Below, piece by piece: positions 1-6,453 of a stretch of DNA of 6,721 bases (positions are counted from its first letter, which is position 1; every line of letters starts with the position of its first letter). The notes beneath the pieces were generated by a model. It was not told where the DNA came from and did not search any database. It saw only the letters and a program-made list of their open reading frames with translations. The stretch is from contig CALPYQ020000096.1 of the NCBI GenBank assembly GCA_943327965.2, forward strand, positions 1-6,721, read 5' to 3'. Origin of the DNA: Singulisphaera sp. GP187 (GTDB taxonomy: Bacteria > Pseudomonadota > Gammaproteobacteria > Burkholderiales > Burkholderiaceae_C). The position numbers and the translations under genes were made by a program.

Positions 1-113
1 ATCAAGCGCGCTGCCAATTCAGTTTGCGTCCAGCCAAGTTCTGGCAACACATCTTCTCGCAGAACCGCGCCAGGGTGTGTGGGCATGCGGTTGGGATTTC
101 GTAAAGACCGCAT
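1..113 (-). CDS. higA: HigA-type antitoxin, XRE/HTH family (N-terminal part, cut by window edge)
   Basis: Only the first 37 codons are present; the gene continues past the left edge. The visible protein begins MRSLRNPNRMPTHPG, followed by AVLREDVLPELGWTQTELA. This is the characteristic opening of HigA/VapI-type antitoxins, where an N-terminal segment leads into the first helices of an XRE helix-turn-helix (the WTQTELA stretch). The family binds and neutralises the HigB mRNA interferase and represses its own operon. The start ATG (113-111) shares its A with the higB stop codon (TGATG). A strong Shine-Dalgarno sequence GGAGG (complement of 124-128) sits 10 nt upstream, inside the last codons of higB. 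A second in-frame ATG at codon 10 is possible, but the first fits the family length and the ribosome site better. The family is clear; completeness of the HTH cannot be judged. Confidence 0.92.
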   Translation of the reverse strand, partial: MRSLRNPNRMPTHPGAVLREDVLPELGWTQTELAARL

Positions 114-391
114 CAGTGATAGTCCTCCAAGTTAACGTTAGTGGCATCTTCGCCTTCAAACTCAAATGTAATTCGCCAATTTCCTGTTACGGATACTGCA
201 AACTCATATTTCCTAGTGCCCTTGAGCTGGTGAAATTTGTAGCCAGGCAAATTCATGTCATCTGGCTGTTTGGAGGCATCCAATCGATCCAACATACGCT
301 CTATGCGTCCTGCGTATTGAGCAGGAATACTTTTAAGGCTTCCTTTTGTAAAGAAGAGTTCCAAGCCTTTGTGTTTAAACGAGATGATCAT
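113..391 (-). CDS. higB: HigB-type toxin, RelE/ParE-superfamily mRNA interferase
   Basis: This 92-residue protein has the usual HigB length. It shows the family's recognisable blocks: the N-terminal SFKHKGLELFF (residues 4-14), LPGYKFHQLKG (48-58), GNWRITFEF (70-78) and the C-terminal LEDYH (88-92). Known HigB toxins bind the ribosome and cut translated mRNA; basic residues such as K57, R60 and R73 lie where the RelE fold places its RNA-contacting side chains (inferred from the family, not shown here). The toxin gene comes before the antitoxin gene, the reverse of most TA pairs and typical of hig loci. The start at 391 matches the family N-terminus. There is no Shine-Dalgarno sequence, and the predicted promoter puts the transcript start within a few bases of the ATG. 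The gene looks intact, with no frameshift. Confidence 0.93.
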   Translation of the reverse strand: MIISFKHKGLELFFTKGSLKSIPAQYAGRIERMLDRLDASKQPDDMNLPGYKFHQLKGTRKYEFAVSVTGNWRITFEFEGEDATNVNLEDYH

Positions 392-399
392 TACGGTTC

Positions 400-427
400 A
401 TTGTAAACACTCAATTGACACTGTCAA
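400..427 (-). promoter_or_regulatory. Predicted sigma70 promoter of higBA
   Basis: Read on the minus strand, a perfect -35 box TTGACA (427-422) is followed after 16 nt by TACAAT (405-400), one mismatch from the -10 consensus. The expected start of transcription (6-9 nt after the -10) falls at about 394-391, and 391 is the A of the higB ATG. The mRNA would therefore be leaderless or nearly so. The -35 hexamer is one arm of the palindrome at 415-427, which fits autorepression by HigA. This is a prediction from sequence alone. Confidence 0.6.
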
Positions 428-440
428 GTACTTATTGACA
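415..440. promoter_or_regulatory. Candidate HigA operator: TTGACA/TGTCAA inverted repeats
   Basis: Three copies of the same 6-bp half-site alternate in direction. TTGACA (415-420) and TGTCAA (422-427) form a 13-bp perfect palindrome around one base. TGTCAA (422-427) and TTGACA (435-440) form a second inverted repeat with a 7-bp spacer. The middle half-site coincides with the -35 box of the higBA promoter, so a dimer bound here would block RNA polymerase. HigA proteins are known to repress their own operon through inverted repeats at the promoter. Assignment of these repeats to HigA is inference. Confidence 0.5.
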
Positions 441-490
441 CTGAAATATGGGCTTACTCAGATGACCTAGATATGCAGGGTTTAAGCAGA

Positions 491-503
491 CTTGATCATC
501 AAG
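491..503. repeat. 13-bp palindrome CTTGAT-C-ATCAAG between ndh and higB
   Basis: The arms CTTGAT and ATCAAG are perfectly complementary around a single base. The site lies in the 131-bp gap between the ndh stop and higB. With a 1-nt centre it cannot form a full hairpin in RNA, so a protein-binding site is more likely than a terminator, or it may be chance. There is no T-tract on the minus strand that would make it an ndh terminator. Confidence 0.25.
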
Positions 504-522
504 GCCACTGATTTAAAAATTT

Positions 523-1839
523 CTAATGTAACTTGACTGTTGGATTAGCCTGCTTTGTCAGCAACCTTGCAAGCGTGTAAAGAACTGTCTTTAAAAATCC
601 ATGAATGGTGAGTTCATGGAGTTTGTATAAAGACAAATACATCAGCTTGGCAAAATAACCTTCAATCATCAAATTCTTGCCAATGACACCACCCATCATG
701 TTGCCCACTGTGCTGAACTTTCCAAGAGAAACCAATGATCCAAAGTCTTTGTAGTGATATGGCTTTAGTGGTTTTTTAGCAAGCCGTCTTTGAATTTGGC
801 GGTACATGTGGGTGGCTTGTTGATGCGCAGCTTGAGCTCTAGGTGGAACAATTCCGGCGCGTCCGCCCTCTTCTTCTGTGCAGGGGCATGCAGCACAATC
901 ACCCAATGCAAAAATGTCTGAATCAAAAGTGGATTGCAAAGTTCTCTGGACCACAATTTGATTCAATTTATTCGTCTCCAATCCTCCAAAATTCTTCAGG
1001 AAATCGGGGGCCTTAACTCCAGCTGCCCAAACAACCAATTGAGACTCAATCAATTGGCCGTCGGACAGACGAATACCGTTCGGCATCACCTCCATCACCT
1101 TGGAGTTTGTAAGTACCTTCACACCCAATCTGCTAATTAGTTGCTCTGTCGCATACGATAGTCGAGGATTTAAAGCGGGCAAAATTCTGTCTGCCGCTTC
1201 TATTAGGCTAATTTTTAAGTCTTTGTCTGCATCAATACCATTCAATCCAAATGCCACTACCTCACGTGTGGTTCTGTGTAGCTCAGCCGCTAGTTCGACG
1301 CCAGTTGCACCAGCGCCAATAATCACAACGTGAAGCTGGCTTTGATCAATTAGTTCAGATTGGTGATGAGCGCGAATACATGCATTGACCATTTTGGAAT
1401 GAAATAGCTTGGCATCCGTTTGATTTTCCAATCTAAGAGCGTGCTCCTTCACACCTTGCGTTCCAAAATCATTGCTCAGGCTGCCAATGCAAATCACCAA
1501 AGTGTCATAGGAAATTTTTTGCACGGGCGTGACAGGTGTATCTTCGGGATCCAAGTAAGGGGCTAACTCAATGGTCTTATTCAATCGATCCAAACCCTTG
1601 AGCTCTCCGATTCTGAAAATAAAATGATTCCAATGGGCGTGGGCCATGTAGTCAACTTCATGATCACCAAAATCCATACTGCCAGATGCAATTTCATGAA
1701 GCTTTGGTTTCCAAATATGGGTGCGACTCTTGTCTACCAAAGTGACACTGACTTTTTTGTCTCGACGGTATTTCTTACCAAGACGAGTAGCAAGTTCAAG
1801 CCCCCCAGCACCACCTCCCACAATGACAATTTTGTGCAT
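523..1839 (-). CDS. ndh: Type II NADH:quinone oxidoreductase (NDH-2)
   Basis: The product is a single-subunit flavoprotein that passes electrons from NADH to the membrane quinone pool without pumping protons. At 438 residues it matches E. coli Ndh in length and closely in pattern. The FAD-binding Rossmann motif GGGAGG is at 8-13. HIWKPKLHE at 41-49 matches the E. coli HLWKPLLHE block. The second Rossmann motif GAGATG is at 175-180, with an acidic residue (E214) ending the next strand, as expected for NADH over NADPH. ILPAL (219-223) and VVWAAGVKAPDFLK (269-282) are family blocks. ALGDCA (311-316) is the second FAD site, and VPPRAQAAHQ (331-340) is the quinone-site motif. The C-terminal end (about 398-427) is an amphipathic/hydrophobic segment of the kind that anchors NDH-2 to the inner face of the membrane. 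A short acidic/Gly insertion (about 321-329) before VPPRAQ is longer than in E. coli. The ATG at 1839 is the only plausible start: a TAA stop lies three codons upstream. No good Shine-Dalgarno sequence is seen. The gene is transcribed divergently from the efflux operon. Confidence 0.97.
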   Translation of the reverse strand: MHKIVIVGGGAGGLELATRLGKKYRRDKKVSVTLVDKSRTHIWKPKLHEIASGSMDFGDHEVDYMAHAHWNHFIFRIGELKGLDRLNKTIELAPYLDPEDTPVTPVQKISYDTLVICIGSLSNDFGTQGVKEHALRLENQTDAKLFHSKMVNACIRAHHQSELIDQSQLHVVIIGAGATGVELAAELHRTTREVVAFGLNGIDADKDLKISLIEAADRILPALNPRLSYATEQLISRLGVKVLTNSKVMEVMPNGIRLSDGQLIESQLVVWAAGVKAPDFLKNFGGLETNKLNQIVVQRTLQSTFDSDIFALGDCAACPCTEEEGGRAGIVPPRAQAAHQQATHMYRQIQRRLAKKPLKPYHYKDFGSLVSLGKFSTVGNMMGGVIGKNLMIEGYFAKLMYLSLYKLHELTIHGFLKTVLYTLARLLTKQANPTVKLH

Positions 1840-1988
1840 TTGAATTTATTCTGTGAAACTACCCGTTAGCGCAATGAAGGCCAGTCGCGGGAGAAAATGA
1901 TGGCATCACATAGCCACATGAATCAAACCTAGGATCGGCTTGTAGAACGGCTTCGAATTGAAAATGAATTTGAGACATATTTAACTTG

Positions 1989-2009
1989 AAAGGGGGTAAT
2001 CCCCCCTTT
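1989..2009. terminator. Hairpin with G5/C5 core flanked by A and T runs; possible bidirectional terminator
   Basis: AAAGGGGG (1989-1996) pairs perfectly with CCCCCTTT (2002-2009) around the 5-nt loop TAATC. The stem can extend to 1986-2012 with two G-U pairs and one A-U pair. On the plus strand the G/C core is followed by TTTT; on the minus strand by TTT. This A-run, G/C stem, T-run shape resembles a short bidirectional intrinsic terminator, but the T-tract is short. No annotated gene ends nearby, so what it would terminate is unknown. It could instead be a leader structure or an end of an unannotated small RNA. Confidence 0.35.
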
Positions 2010-2037
2010 TAGCAAGGGAGTCAGAAGTAGAAGGATT

Positions 2038-2115
2038 ATGCATCCATGGCTATTTTTGTTGACCACTCAACTTGAAATAGTTGATTTAATCAGAAAGTTA
2101 TCCAAGAAGCGCTGA
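2038..2115 (+). CDS. Possible 25-residue small protein (unrecognised)
   Basis: An ATG at 2038 opens 25 codons ending in TGA at 2115. The product starts MHPWLFLLTTQLEIVDL and ends IRKLSKKR. The N-terminal half is rich in Leu, Phe and Trp and the last residues are strongly basic, a layout seen in small membrane-associated or amphipathic peptides. A purine-rich AGAAGGA lies only 2 nt before the ATG, closer than an optimal ribosome site. The ORF sits 28 nt after the G/C hairpin and overlaps the inverted repeat TCAACT/AGTTGA. An ORF of this length arises easily by chance, and I do not recognise a family. I list it only as a candidate. Confidence 0.15.
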   Translation: MHPWLFLLTTQLEIVDLIRKLSKKR

Positions 2116-2154
2116 TCAATTATCAAAATACTTTATTTTTCCAAAAAAATAGGG

Positions 2155-2170
2155 TTAAGAATTAGTCGTA
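2155..2170 (+). repeat. 16-bp direct repeat, left copy (upstream of efflux operon)
   Basis: TTAAGAATTAGTCGTA here is identical to 6443-6458, in the same orientation, 4288 bp away. Both copies are also preceded by AAAAATA, at a distance of 3 bp here and 1 bp in the other copy. The left copy lies in the divergent spacer, about 87 bp before the adaptor start. The two copies bracket the adaptor-permease operon. Confidence 0.85.
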
Positions 2171-2195
2171 AAAAATGGGGGAATGATCGATTTTT

Positions 2196-2227
2196 TTGAC
2201 CCACCTACTCACTGTCACCAATACAAT
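2196..2227 (+). promoter_or_regulatory. Weak candidate promoter of the efflux operon
   Basis: A TTGACC (2196-2201) resembles a -35 box, and TACAAT (2222-2227) is a good -10 box. The 20-nt spacing is longer than the usual 16-18, so the pair would be weak or activator-dependent. The alternative is that only the -10 is used. The -10 runs into the inverted repeat at 2224-2241, so a bound protein would cover the promoter. No better pair was found in the last 100 bp before the gene. Confidence 0.3.
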
Positions 2228-2241
2228 TCATCCATGAATTG
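2224..2241. promoter_or_regulatory. Candidate operator: perfect inverted repeat before the adaptor gene
   Basis: CAATTCAT (2224-2231) and ATGAATTG (2234-2241) are exact reverse complements separated by CC. The site ends 15 bp before the adaptor ATG and overlaps the best -10 box. An 18-bp symmetric site at this position is typical of operators for dimeric repressors of efflux operons such as TetR or MarR types, but no such regulator is encoded in the window, so the binder is unknown. Confidence 0.45.
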
Positions 2242-2256
2242 CTCAAGTGAAATAGT

Positions 2257-3345
2257 ATGAAAATAATCTTAGCTTTTGCTATGGCTGCCATGGCCTTTTG
2301 CGTCAATGCAACTGACGATAAATCGAAAACTTCGGCAACAGCCAGCAAGCCATCGCTGACGGTCAATGTGGTCAGCCCAAGTCAGCTTGATATCAACCAA
2401 ACGATCATGGCCAATGGATCGCTTGCAGCTTGGCAAGAGGCCCTCATTGGCGCAGAAGCCAATGGGTTAAAAATCACAGACGTGCGTGTCAATGTTGGCG
2501 ACCGCGTCAAGCGCGGCGATGTCCTTGCCATGTTGCAGTCTGATACGTTAAAAGCTGAGTTGGCGCAGTCTGAAGGCACATTGGCTGAAGCGATTGCCAG
2601 TGCCCTCGAAGCCAGAGTTCAGACTGACCGTGCCAAGTCTTTGCAGCAGCAGGGCTTTTTTAGCGACGCTCAGTTGAGCCAAACCTTGGCAACTGATGCC
2701 ATCGCTCAAGCCCGTGTTCAATCGGCACGTGCCGCCGTTCAATTGCAGTCCGTTCGGCTTTCGCAAACGCAAGTGAAGGCACCCGATGACGGCATTATTT
2801 CTAGCCGACAAGCAAGCGTTGGCAGCGTTGTCAATTCTGGCAGCGAATTATTTAGGCTCATCCGGCAAGGTCGTATTGAATGGCGAGCAGAAGTCAGTGC
2901 ATCCGATATTGGTCGCATTAAAGTGGGCGCCAATGTGAAGATATCAGCTGCAAGTGGCCAAGTTTTGCAAGGCAAGGTTCGCATGATCGCCCCTTCAATG
3001 GACGCACAAACACGCAATGCCTTGGTCTATGTTGACTTGCTTGATCAAACTGGCTCAGCCCGAGCGGGAATGTATGCAAAAGGTGAAATTTTGCTAGGAC
3101 AAAACAAGGCCATGACCGTGCCCCAAACAGCAGTCATCATTCGAGATGGTTTTAGCTATGTATATACGGTGGGTTCTGACAACAAGGTCACTCAAACCAA
3201 AGTCCAGACGGGTCGGTTGAGTGGTGACAGACAAGAAATATTGAGTGGTTTGAAATCGGATGCGTTGGTTGTAGTCAGCGGTGGCGCTTTCCTGAACTCT
3301 GGCGACACAGTTCGTGTTGTCAATTCATTACCAGCGGCCAAATAA
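2257..3345 (+). CDS. RND efflux periplasmic adaptor (membrane fusion protein)
   Basis: This is the periplasmic link of a tripartite efflux pump, joining the RND permease to an outer-membrane channel. It has 362 residues, usual for the family. Residues 1-18 form a Sec signal peptide (MKIILAFAMAAMAFCVNA, cleavage expected after VNA). The first lipoyl half-motif is at about 66-94 (GLKITDVRVNVGDRVKRGDV, 70-89). A Gln/Ala-rich alpha-helical hairpin spans about 96-170. The second lipoyl half starts VKAPDDGIISSRQASVGS (173-190). The beta-barrel runs about 207-279, with RAGMYAKGEI at 269-278. The membrane-proximal domain is at about 285-356, opening with VPQTAV. Cys15 is not in a lipobox, so a soluble or peripherally held periplasmic protein is expected rather than a lipoprotein. 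An in-frame TGA lies 9 nt before the ATG, so this is the most upstream start; a recognisable Shine-Dalgarno is missing. The substrate cannot be told from sequence. It is the first gene of a two-gene operon with the permease. Confidence 0.95.
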   Translation: MKIILAFAMAAMAFCVNATDDKSKTSATASKPSLTVNVVSPSQLDINQTIMANGSLAAWQEALIGAEANGLKITDVRVNVGDRVKRGDVLAMLQSDTLKAELAQSEGTLAEAIASALEARVQTDRAKSLQQQGFFSDAQLSQTLATDAIAQARVQSARAAVQLQSVRLSQTQVKAPDDGIISSRQASVGSVVNSGSELFRLIRQGRIEWRAEVSASDIGRIKVGANVKISAASGQVLQGKVRMIAPSMDAQTRNALVYVDLLDQTGSARAGMYAKGEILLGQNKAMTVPQTAVIIRDGFSYVYTVGSDNKVTQTKVQTGRLSGDRQEILSGLKSDALVVVSGGAFLNSGDTVRVVNSLPAAK

Positions 3346-3357
3346 AAAGCTAACGCT

Positions 3358-6300
3358 ATGTTCAACGTTTCCTCTTGGTCGATTCGAAATCCAATTCCTG
3401 CAGTCATGCTGTTTGTGTTACTGACAGTAGCAGGATTCATTGCCTTTGGCTCAATGAAAGTCCAGAGCTTTCCAGATCTAGATCTGCCCACCATTACAGT
3501 CAACGCCAGTTTGCCAGGCGCAGCGCCAACCCAGTTGGAAACTGATGTTGCACGCAAACTTGAAAATGCTTTGGCCCCCTTGCAAGGCTTGAAACACATT
3601 ACCACCAAGGTACAAGACGGTGCGGTTTCAATCACGGCCGAATTCCGCATGGAAAAGCCAGTGCAAGAAGCTGTGGACGATGTGCGTTCAGCCATACAAA
3701 GCGTACGGGCTGACTTACCAAGCGAGTTGCGCGACCCCATTGTGCAAAAAATTAATCTTGCAGGTGCGCCAGTCTTAGCTTATACCGTTCGATCAAGCCG
3801 AATGGATGACGAAGCATTGTCATGGTTGGTAGACAAAGACATCACACGAAATCTCTTGTCACTAAGGGGTGTCGGTGCTGTCAACCGAGTTGGTGGCGTT
3901 ACACGCGAAGTTCAAATTGCCTTAGATGTAACTCGCATGCAGTCTTTGGGAATTACTGCAGCCGAAGTATCCCGACAACTGAAGCAAACTCAACAAGAAG
4001 GTTCTGGCGGACGCATGGAATTGGGTGTGGGTGAGCAATCTGTTCGCACCTTAGCGACCGTCAAAACTGCCCAAGAAGTGGGCCAAATTGAAATTGCAAC
4101 ATCGCGTGGCACCCCTGTTCGTTTAGATCAAATTGCCACTGTGAGTGACGGCTTGGCAAAACCGCGCTCTGCTGCCAGCCTGAACGGCACGCCTGTGGTT
4201 GGTTTTGAAGTTGTACGGAGTAAAGGCGAAAGCGAAGTAGCAGTCGGCCGCTTGGTGCGCAAAGCCTTAGATGATTTTCGAATTCAAAACCCCGACATCG
4301 AAATCACAGAATCATTTGATTTTGTAACACCCGCTGAAGAGGACTATTCCAGCTCGCTGATTCTTTTGTATGAAGGTGCCATTTTGGCGGTGTTGGTGGT
4401 ATGGATTTTTCTGCGTGACTGGCGTGCCACGGTGGTCTCTGCTGTTGCTCTGCCTTTGTCGGTTATTCCTGCATTTATTGGTATGGCTTATTTGGGTTTT
4501 TCCATCAATGTGGTCACCCTTCTGGCCTTGTCTCTGGTCATCGGGGTTCTGGTGGACGATGCCATTGTGGAGGTGGAAAACATTGTGCGTCACCTGCGCA
4601 TGGGCAAAACACCCTACCAAGCCGCCATGGAAGCCGCCGACGAAATTGGTTTGGCTGTCATTGCCACTACCTTTACCCTGATTGCGGTGTTCTTGCCAAC
4701 AGCATTTATGTCTGGCATTCCTGGTAAGTTTTTCAAACAATTTGGTTGGACAGCTTCTCTTGCCGTATTCGCTTCATTGGTCGTCGCTCGGGTGCTCACG
4801 CCCATGATGGCCGCGTACATGCTCAAGCCCATTGTCACAAAAGAAAAAGAACCAAAATGGCTGGTGAAGTACATGGTTTGGGTCGCTTGGTGTATGAGAC
4901 ACCGGGTAGTTACCATGGTCATGGCCACGCTGTTTTTCATTGGCTCGATCATGTTGGTTCCGCTTTTGCCCCAAGGCTTTATTCCGCCCGACGACAACTC
5001 TCAAACGCAGGTGTATTTGGAATTGCCACCTGGCTCAACCCTGCAACAAACCCAGGCAAGTGCCGAGCAAGCTCGCGCCCTGCTTTCAACGGTTAAAGAG
5101 ATCCAAAGTGTTTACACCACCATTGGTGGTGGTAGCGCAGGCTCAGACCCTTTTGCAAGCAGCGGTGCAGCTGAATTGCGCAAAGCCACATTGACCATTC
5201 AATTAACTGAACGAGGTCAACGCCCCCTTAAACAAAAAATTGAAAATGACATTCGTCTAGCCTTACAACCATTGCCTGGCGTGCGAACCAAGGTAGGTTT
5301 GGGCGGATCTGGCGAAAAATACATTCTGGTGCTGACGGGCGAAGACCCCCAAGCCTTGCAAACAGCGGCTACTGCCGTTGAAAATGATCTGCGAACGATC
5401 AGTGGACTGGGCTCTATCGCATCGACTGCAAGCCTTGTTCGACCCGAGATATCGGTACGGCCAGACTTTGCAAAGGCGGCCGATTTAGGTGTGACCAGCG
5501 CCGCTATCAGCGACACACTGCGTGTTGCCACTTTGGGCGATTACGATTCGTCACTGCCAAAGCTCAATCTGTCACAACGTCAGGTCCCCATCGTTGTCAA
5601 ATTAGAAGATGACGCGCGCAAAGACCTCAGCTTACTGGCGCGTTTAAACATACCTGGCAACCATGGTCCTGTCATGCTAGGCCAAGTAGCGACCATAGAA
5701 ATGGCCAGCGGGCCCGCCGTCATCGACCGCTATGACCGACAACGCAATGTCAATTTTGAAATAGAACTTTCAGGCATGCCGCTAGGCGATGTTACACAGG
5801 CTGTGCAAAAACTACCCGCCTTGCAAAGTTTGCCGCCAGGCGTAAAGGTTGTTGAGGTGGGTGATGCCGAAGTCATGAACGAACTGTTTGCCAGCTTTGG
5901 CCTTGCAATGACCATTGGCGTGCTGTGCATCTACATCGTTCTGGTGCTGCTGTTCAAAGGTTTTCTGCATCCGGTGACTATTTTGGCAGCACTGCCACTT
6001 TCGCTAGGTGGCGCATTTGTAGGCTTGTTAATTGCACAAAAAAGTTTTTCGATGCCATCACTGATCGGCCTCATCATGTTGATGGGCATCGCGACTAAAA
6101 ATTCTATTTTGCTTGTTGAATATGCCATTGAAGCACGGCGGGGTAAACCAGCTGAAGATGGCAGCCCTGCTATTCTCGGTATGAACCGGTGGGATGCCAT
6201 CCTTGATGCATGCCACAAAAGAGCCCGTCCTATTGTGATGACCACCATTGCCATGGGAGCGGGCATGTTGCCCATTGCAGTTGGTTGGGGAACCGCAGAC

Positions 6301-6453
6301 ACAAGCTTTCGTGCCCCCATGGCCATCGCGGTTATTGGCGGACTGATTACAAGCACTTTTCTCAGCTTGCTTGTTATTCCAGTGGTGTTCACTTACCTTG
6401 ATGATCTGGGGCTGTGGGTGAATCGTCTGTATGGAAAAATATTTAAGAATTAG
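3358..6453 (+). CDS. RND efflux permease, HAE1 (AcrB-like) family
   Basis: This inner-membrane proton/substrate antiporter has 1031 residues, the standard size, and is intact. It shows the internal two-fold layout of RND proteins. TM1 is at about 13-32, then a large periplasmic loop (33-334) and TM2-TM6 (about 335-489). TM7 is at about 515-537, followed by a second large loop (538-845) and TM8-TM12 (about 846-1012). The proton-relay residues are all present: Asp400-Asp401 in TM4 (IGVLVDDAIVEVEN), Lys914 in TM10 (MGIATKNSILLVEY) and Thr962 in TM11 (RPIVMTT). They correspond to AcrB D407/D408, K940 and T978, so the pump should be active. The DD pair and the motif fit hydrophobe/amphiphile exporters rather than heavy-metal pumps. 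The gene begins 12 bp after the adaptor stop. That gap has no clear Shine-Dalgarno, so translation may be coupled to the adaptor. No outer-membrane factor gene follows. The last codons and stop lie in the right copy of the 16-bp repeat. The substrate range is unknown. Confidence 0.97.
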   Translation: MFNVSSWSIRNPIPAVMLFVLLTVAGFIAFGSMKVQSFPDLDLPTITVNASLPGAAPTQLETDVARKLENALAPLQGLKHITTKVQDGAVSITAEFRMEKPVQEAVDDVRSAIQSVRADLPSELRDPIVQKINLAGAPVLAYTVRSSRMDDEALSWLVDKDITRNLLSLRGVGAVNRVGGVTREVQIALDVTRMQSLGITAAEVSRQLKQTQQEGSGGRMELGVGEQSVRTLATVKTAQEVGQIEIATSRGTPVRLDQIATVSDGLAKPRSAASLNGTPVVGFEVVRSKGESEVAVGRLVRKALDDFRIQNPDIEITESFDFVTPAEEDYSSSLILLYEGAILAVLVVWIFLRDWRATVVSAVALPLSVIPAFIGMAYLGFSINVVTLLALSLVIGVLVDDAIVEVENIVRHLRMGKTPYQAAMEAADEIGLAVIATTFTLIAVFLPTAFMSGIPGKFFKQFGWTASLAVFASLVVARVLTPMMAAYMLKPIVTKEKEPKWLVKYMVWVAWCMRHRVVTMVMATLFFIGSIMLVPLLPQGFIPPDDNSQTQVYLELPPGSTLQQTQASAEQARALLSTVKEIQSVYTTIGGGSAGSDPFASSGAAELRKATLTIQLTERGQRPLKQKIENDIRLALQPLPGVRTKVGLGGSGEKYILVLTGEDPQALQTAATAVENDLRTISGLGSIASTASLVRPEISVRPDFAKAADLGVTSAAISDTLRVATLGDYDSSLPKLNLSQRQVPIVVKLEDDARKDLSLLARLNIPGNHGPVMLGQVATIEMASGPAVIDRYDRQRNVNFEIELSGMPLGDVTQAVQKLPALQSLPPGVKVVEVGDAEVMNELFASFGLAMTIGVLCIYIVLVLLFKGFLHPVTILAALPLSLGGAFVGLLIAQKSFSMPSLIGLIMLMGIATKNSILLVEYAIEARRGKPAEDGSPAILGMNRWDAILDACHKRARPIVMTTIAMGAGMLPIAVGWGTADTSFRAPMAIAVIGGLITSTFLSLLVIPVVFTYLDDLGLWVNRLYGKIFKN

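Larger units (their letters stand above)
1840..2256. other. 417-bp divergent intergenic region between ndh and the efflux operon
   Basis: This AT-rich spacer must contain the promoters of ndh (leftward) and of the adaptor gene (rightward). I can point to a G/C hairpin (1989-2009), a 25-codon ORF (2038-2115), a 16-bp direct repeat copy (2155-2170), a poly-T stretch at 2191-2197, and a perfect 8+8 inverted repeat (2224-2241). A 6+6 inverted repeat, TCAACT/AGTTGA, lies at 2067-2084. I could not identify a convincing -35/-10 pair for ndh. No regulator gene, tRNA or known riboswitch pattern is visible. Confidence 0.7.

Noticed and set aside
77..406. Plus-strand open frame of 109 codons over higB
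   Set aside because: It is antisense to a clear HigB toxin with family motifs, has no recognisable family features, and covers the hig promoter.
1900..1932. Short plus-strand ORF of about 11 codons in the ndh leader region
   Set aside because: It is too short, has no ribosome site and no distinctive composition.
2081..2128. FNR-like sites near the ndh promoter (TTGAT...ATCA at 2081-2092 and 2114-2128)
   Set aside because: FNR regulates ndh in E. coli, but the half-sites here have 3-bp and 5-bp spacers instead of the required 4, the outer bases deviate, and the sites lie more than 240 bp from ndh.
2257..2310. Lipoprotein signal for the adaptor using Cys15
   Set aside because: The residues before the Cys are M-A-F; Phe at -1 does not fit a lipobox. 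A signal peptidase I site after VNA fits better.
3192..3740. Minus-strand open frame of 182 codons across the adaptor/permease junction
   Set aside because: It is an antisense shadow of two strongly supported genes and its composition is that of a reverse-strand translation (Ser/Thr-rich, no domain).
5931..6392. Minus-strand open frame of 153 codons inside the permease
   Set aside because: It is antisense to the conserved TM8-TM12 region of the permease and shows no signal of its own.
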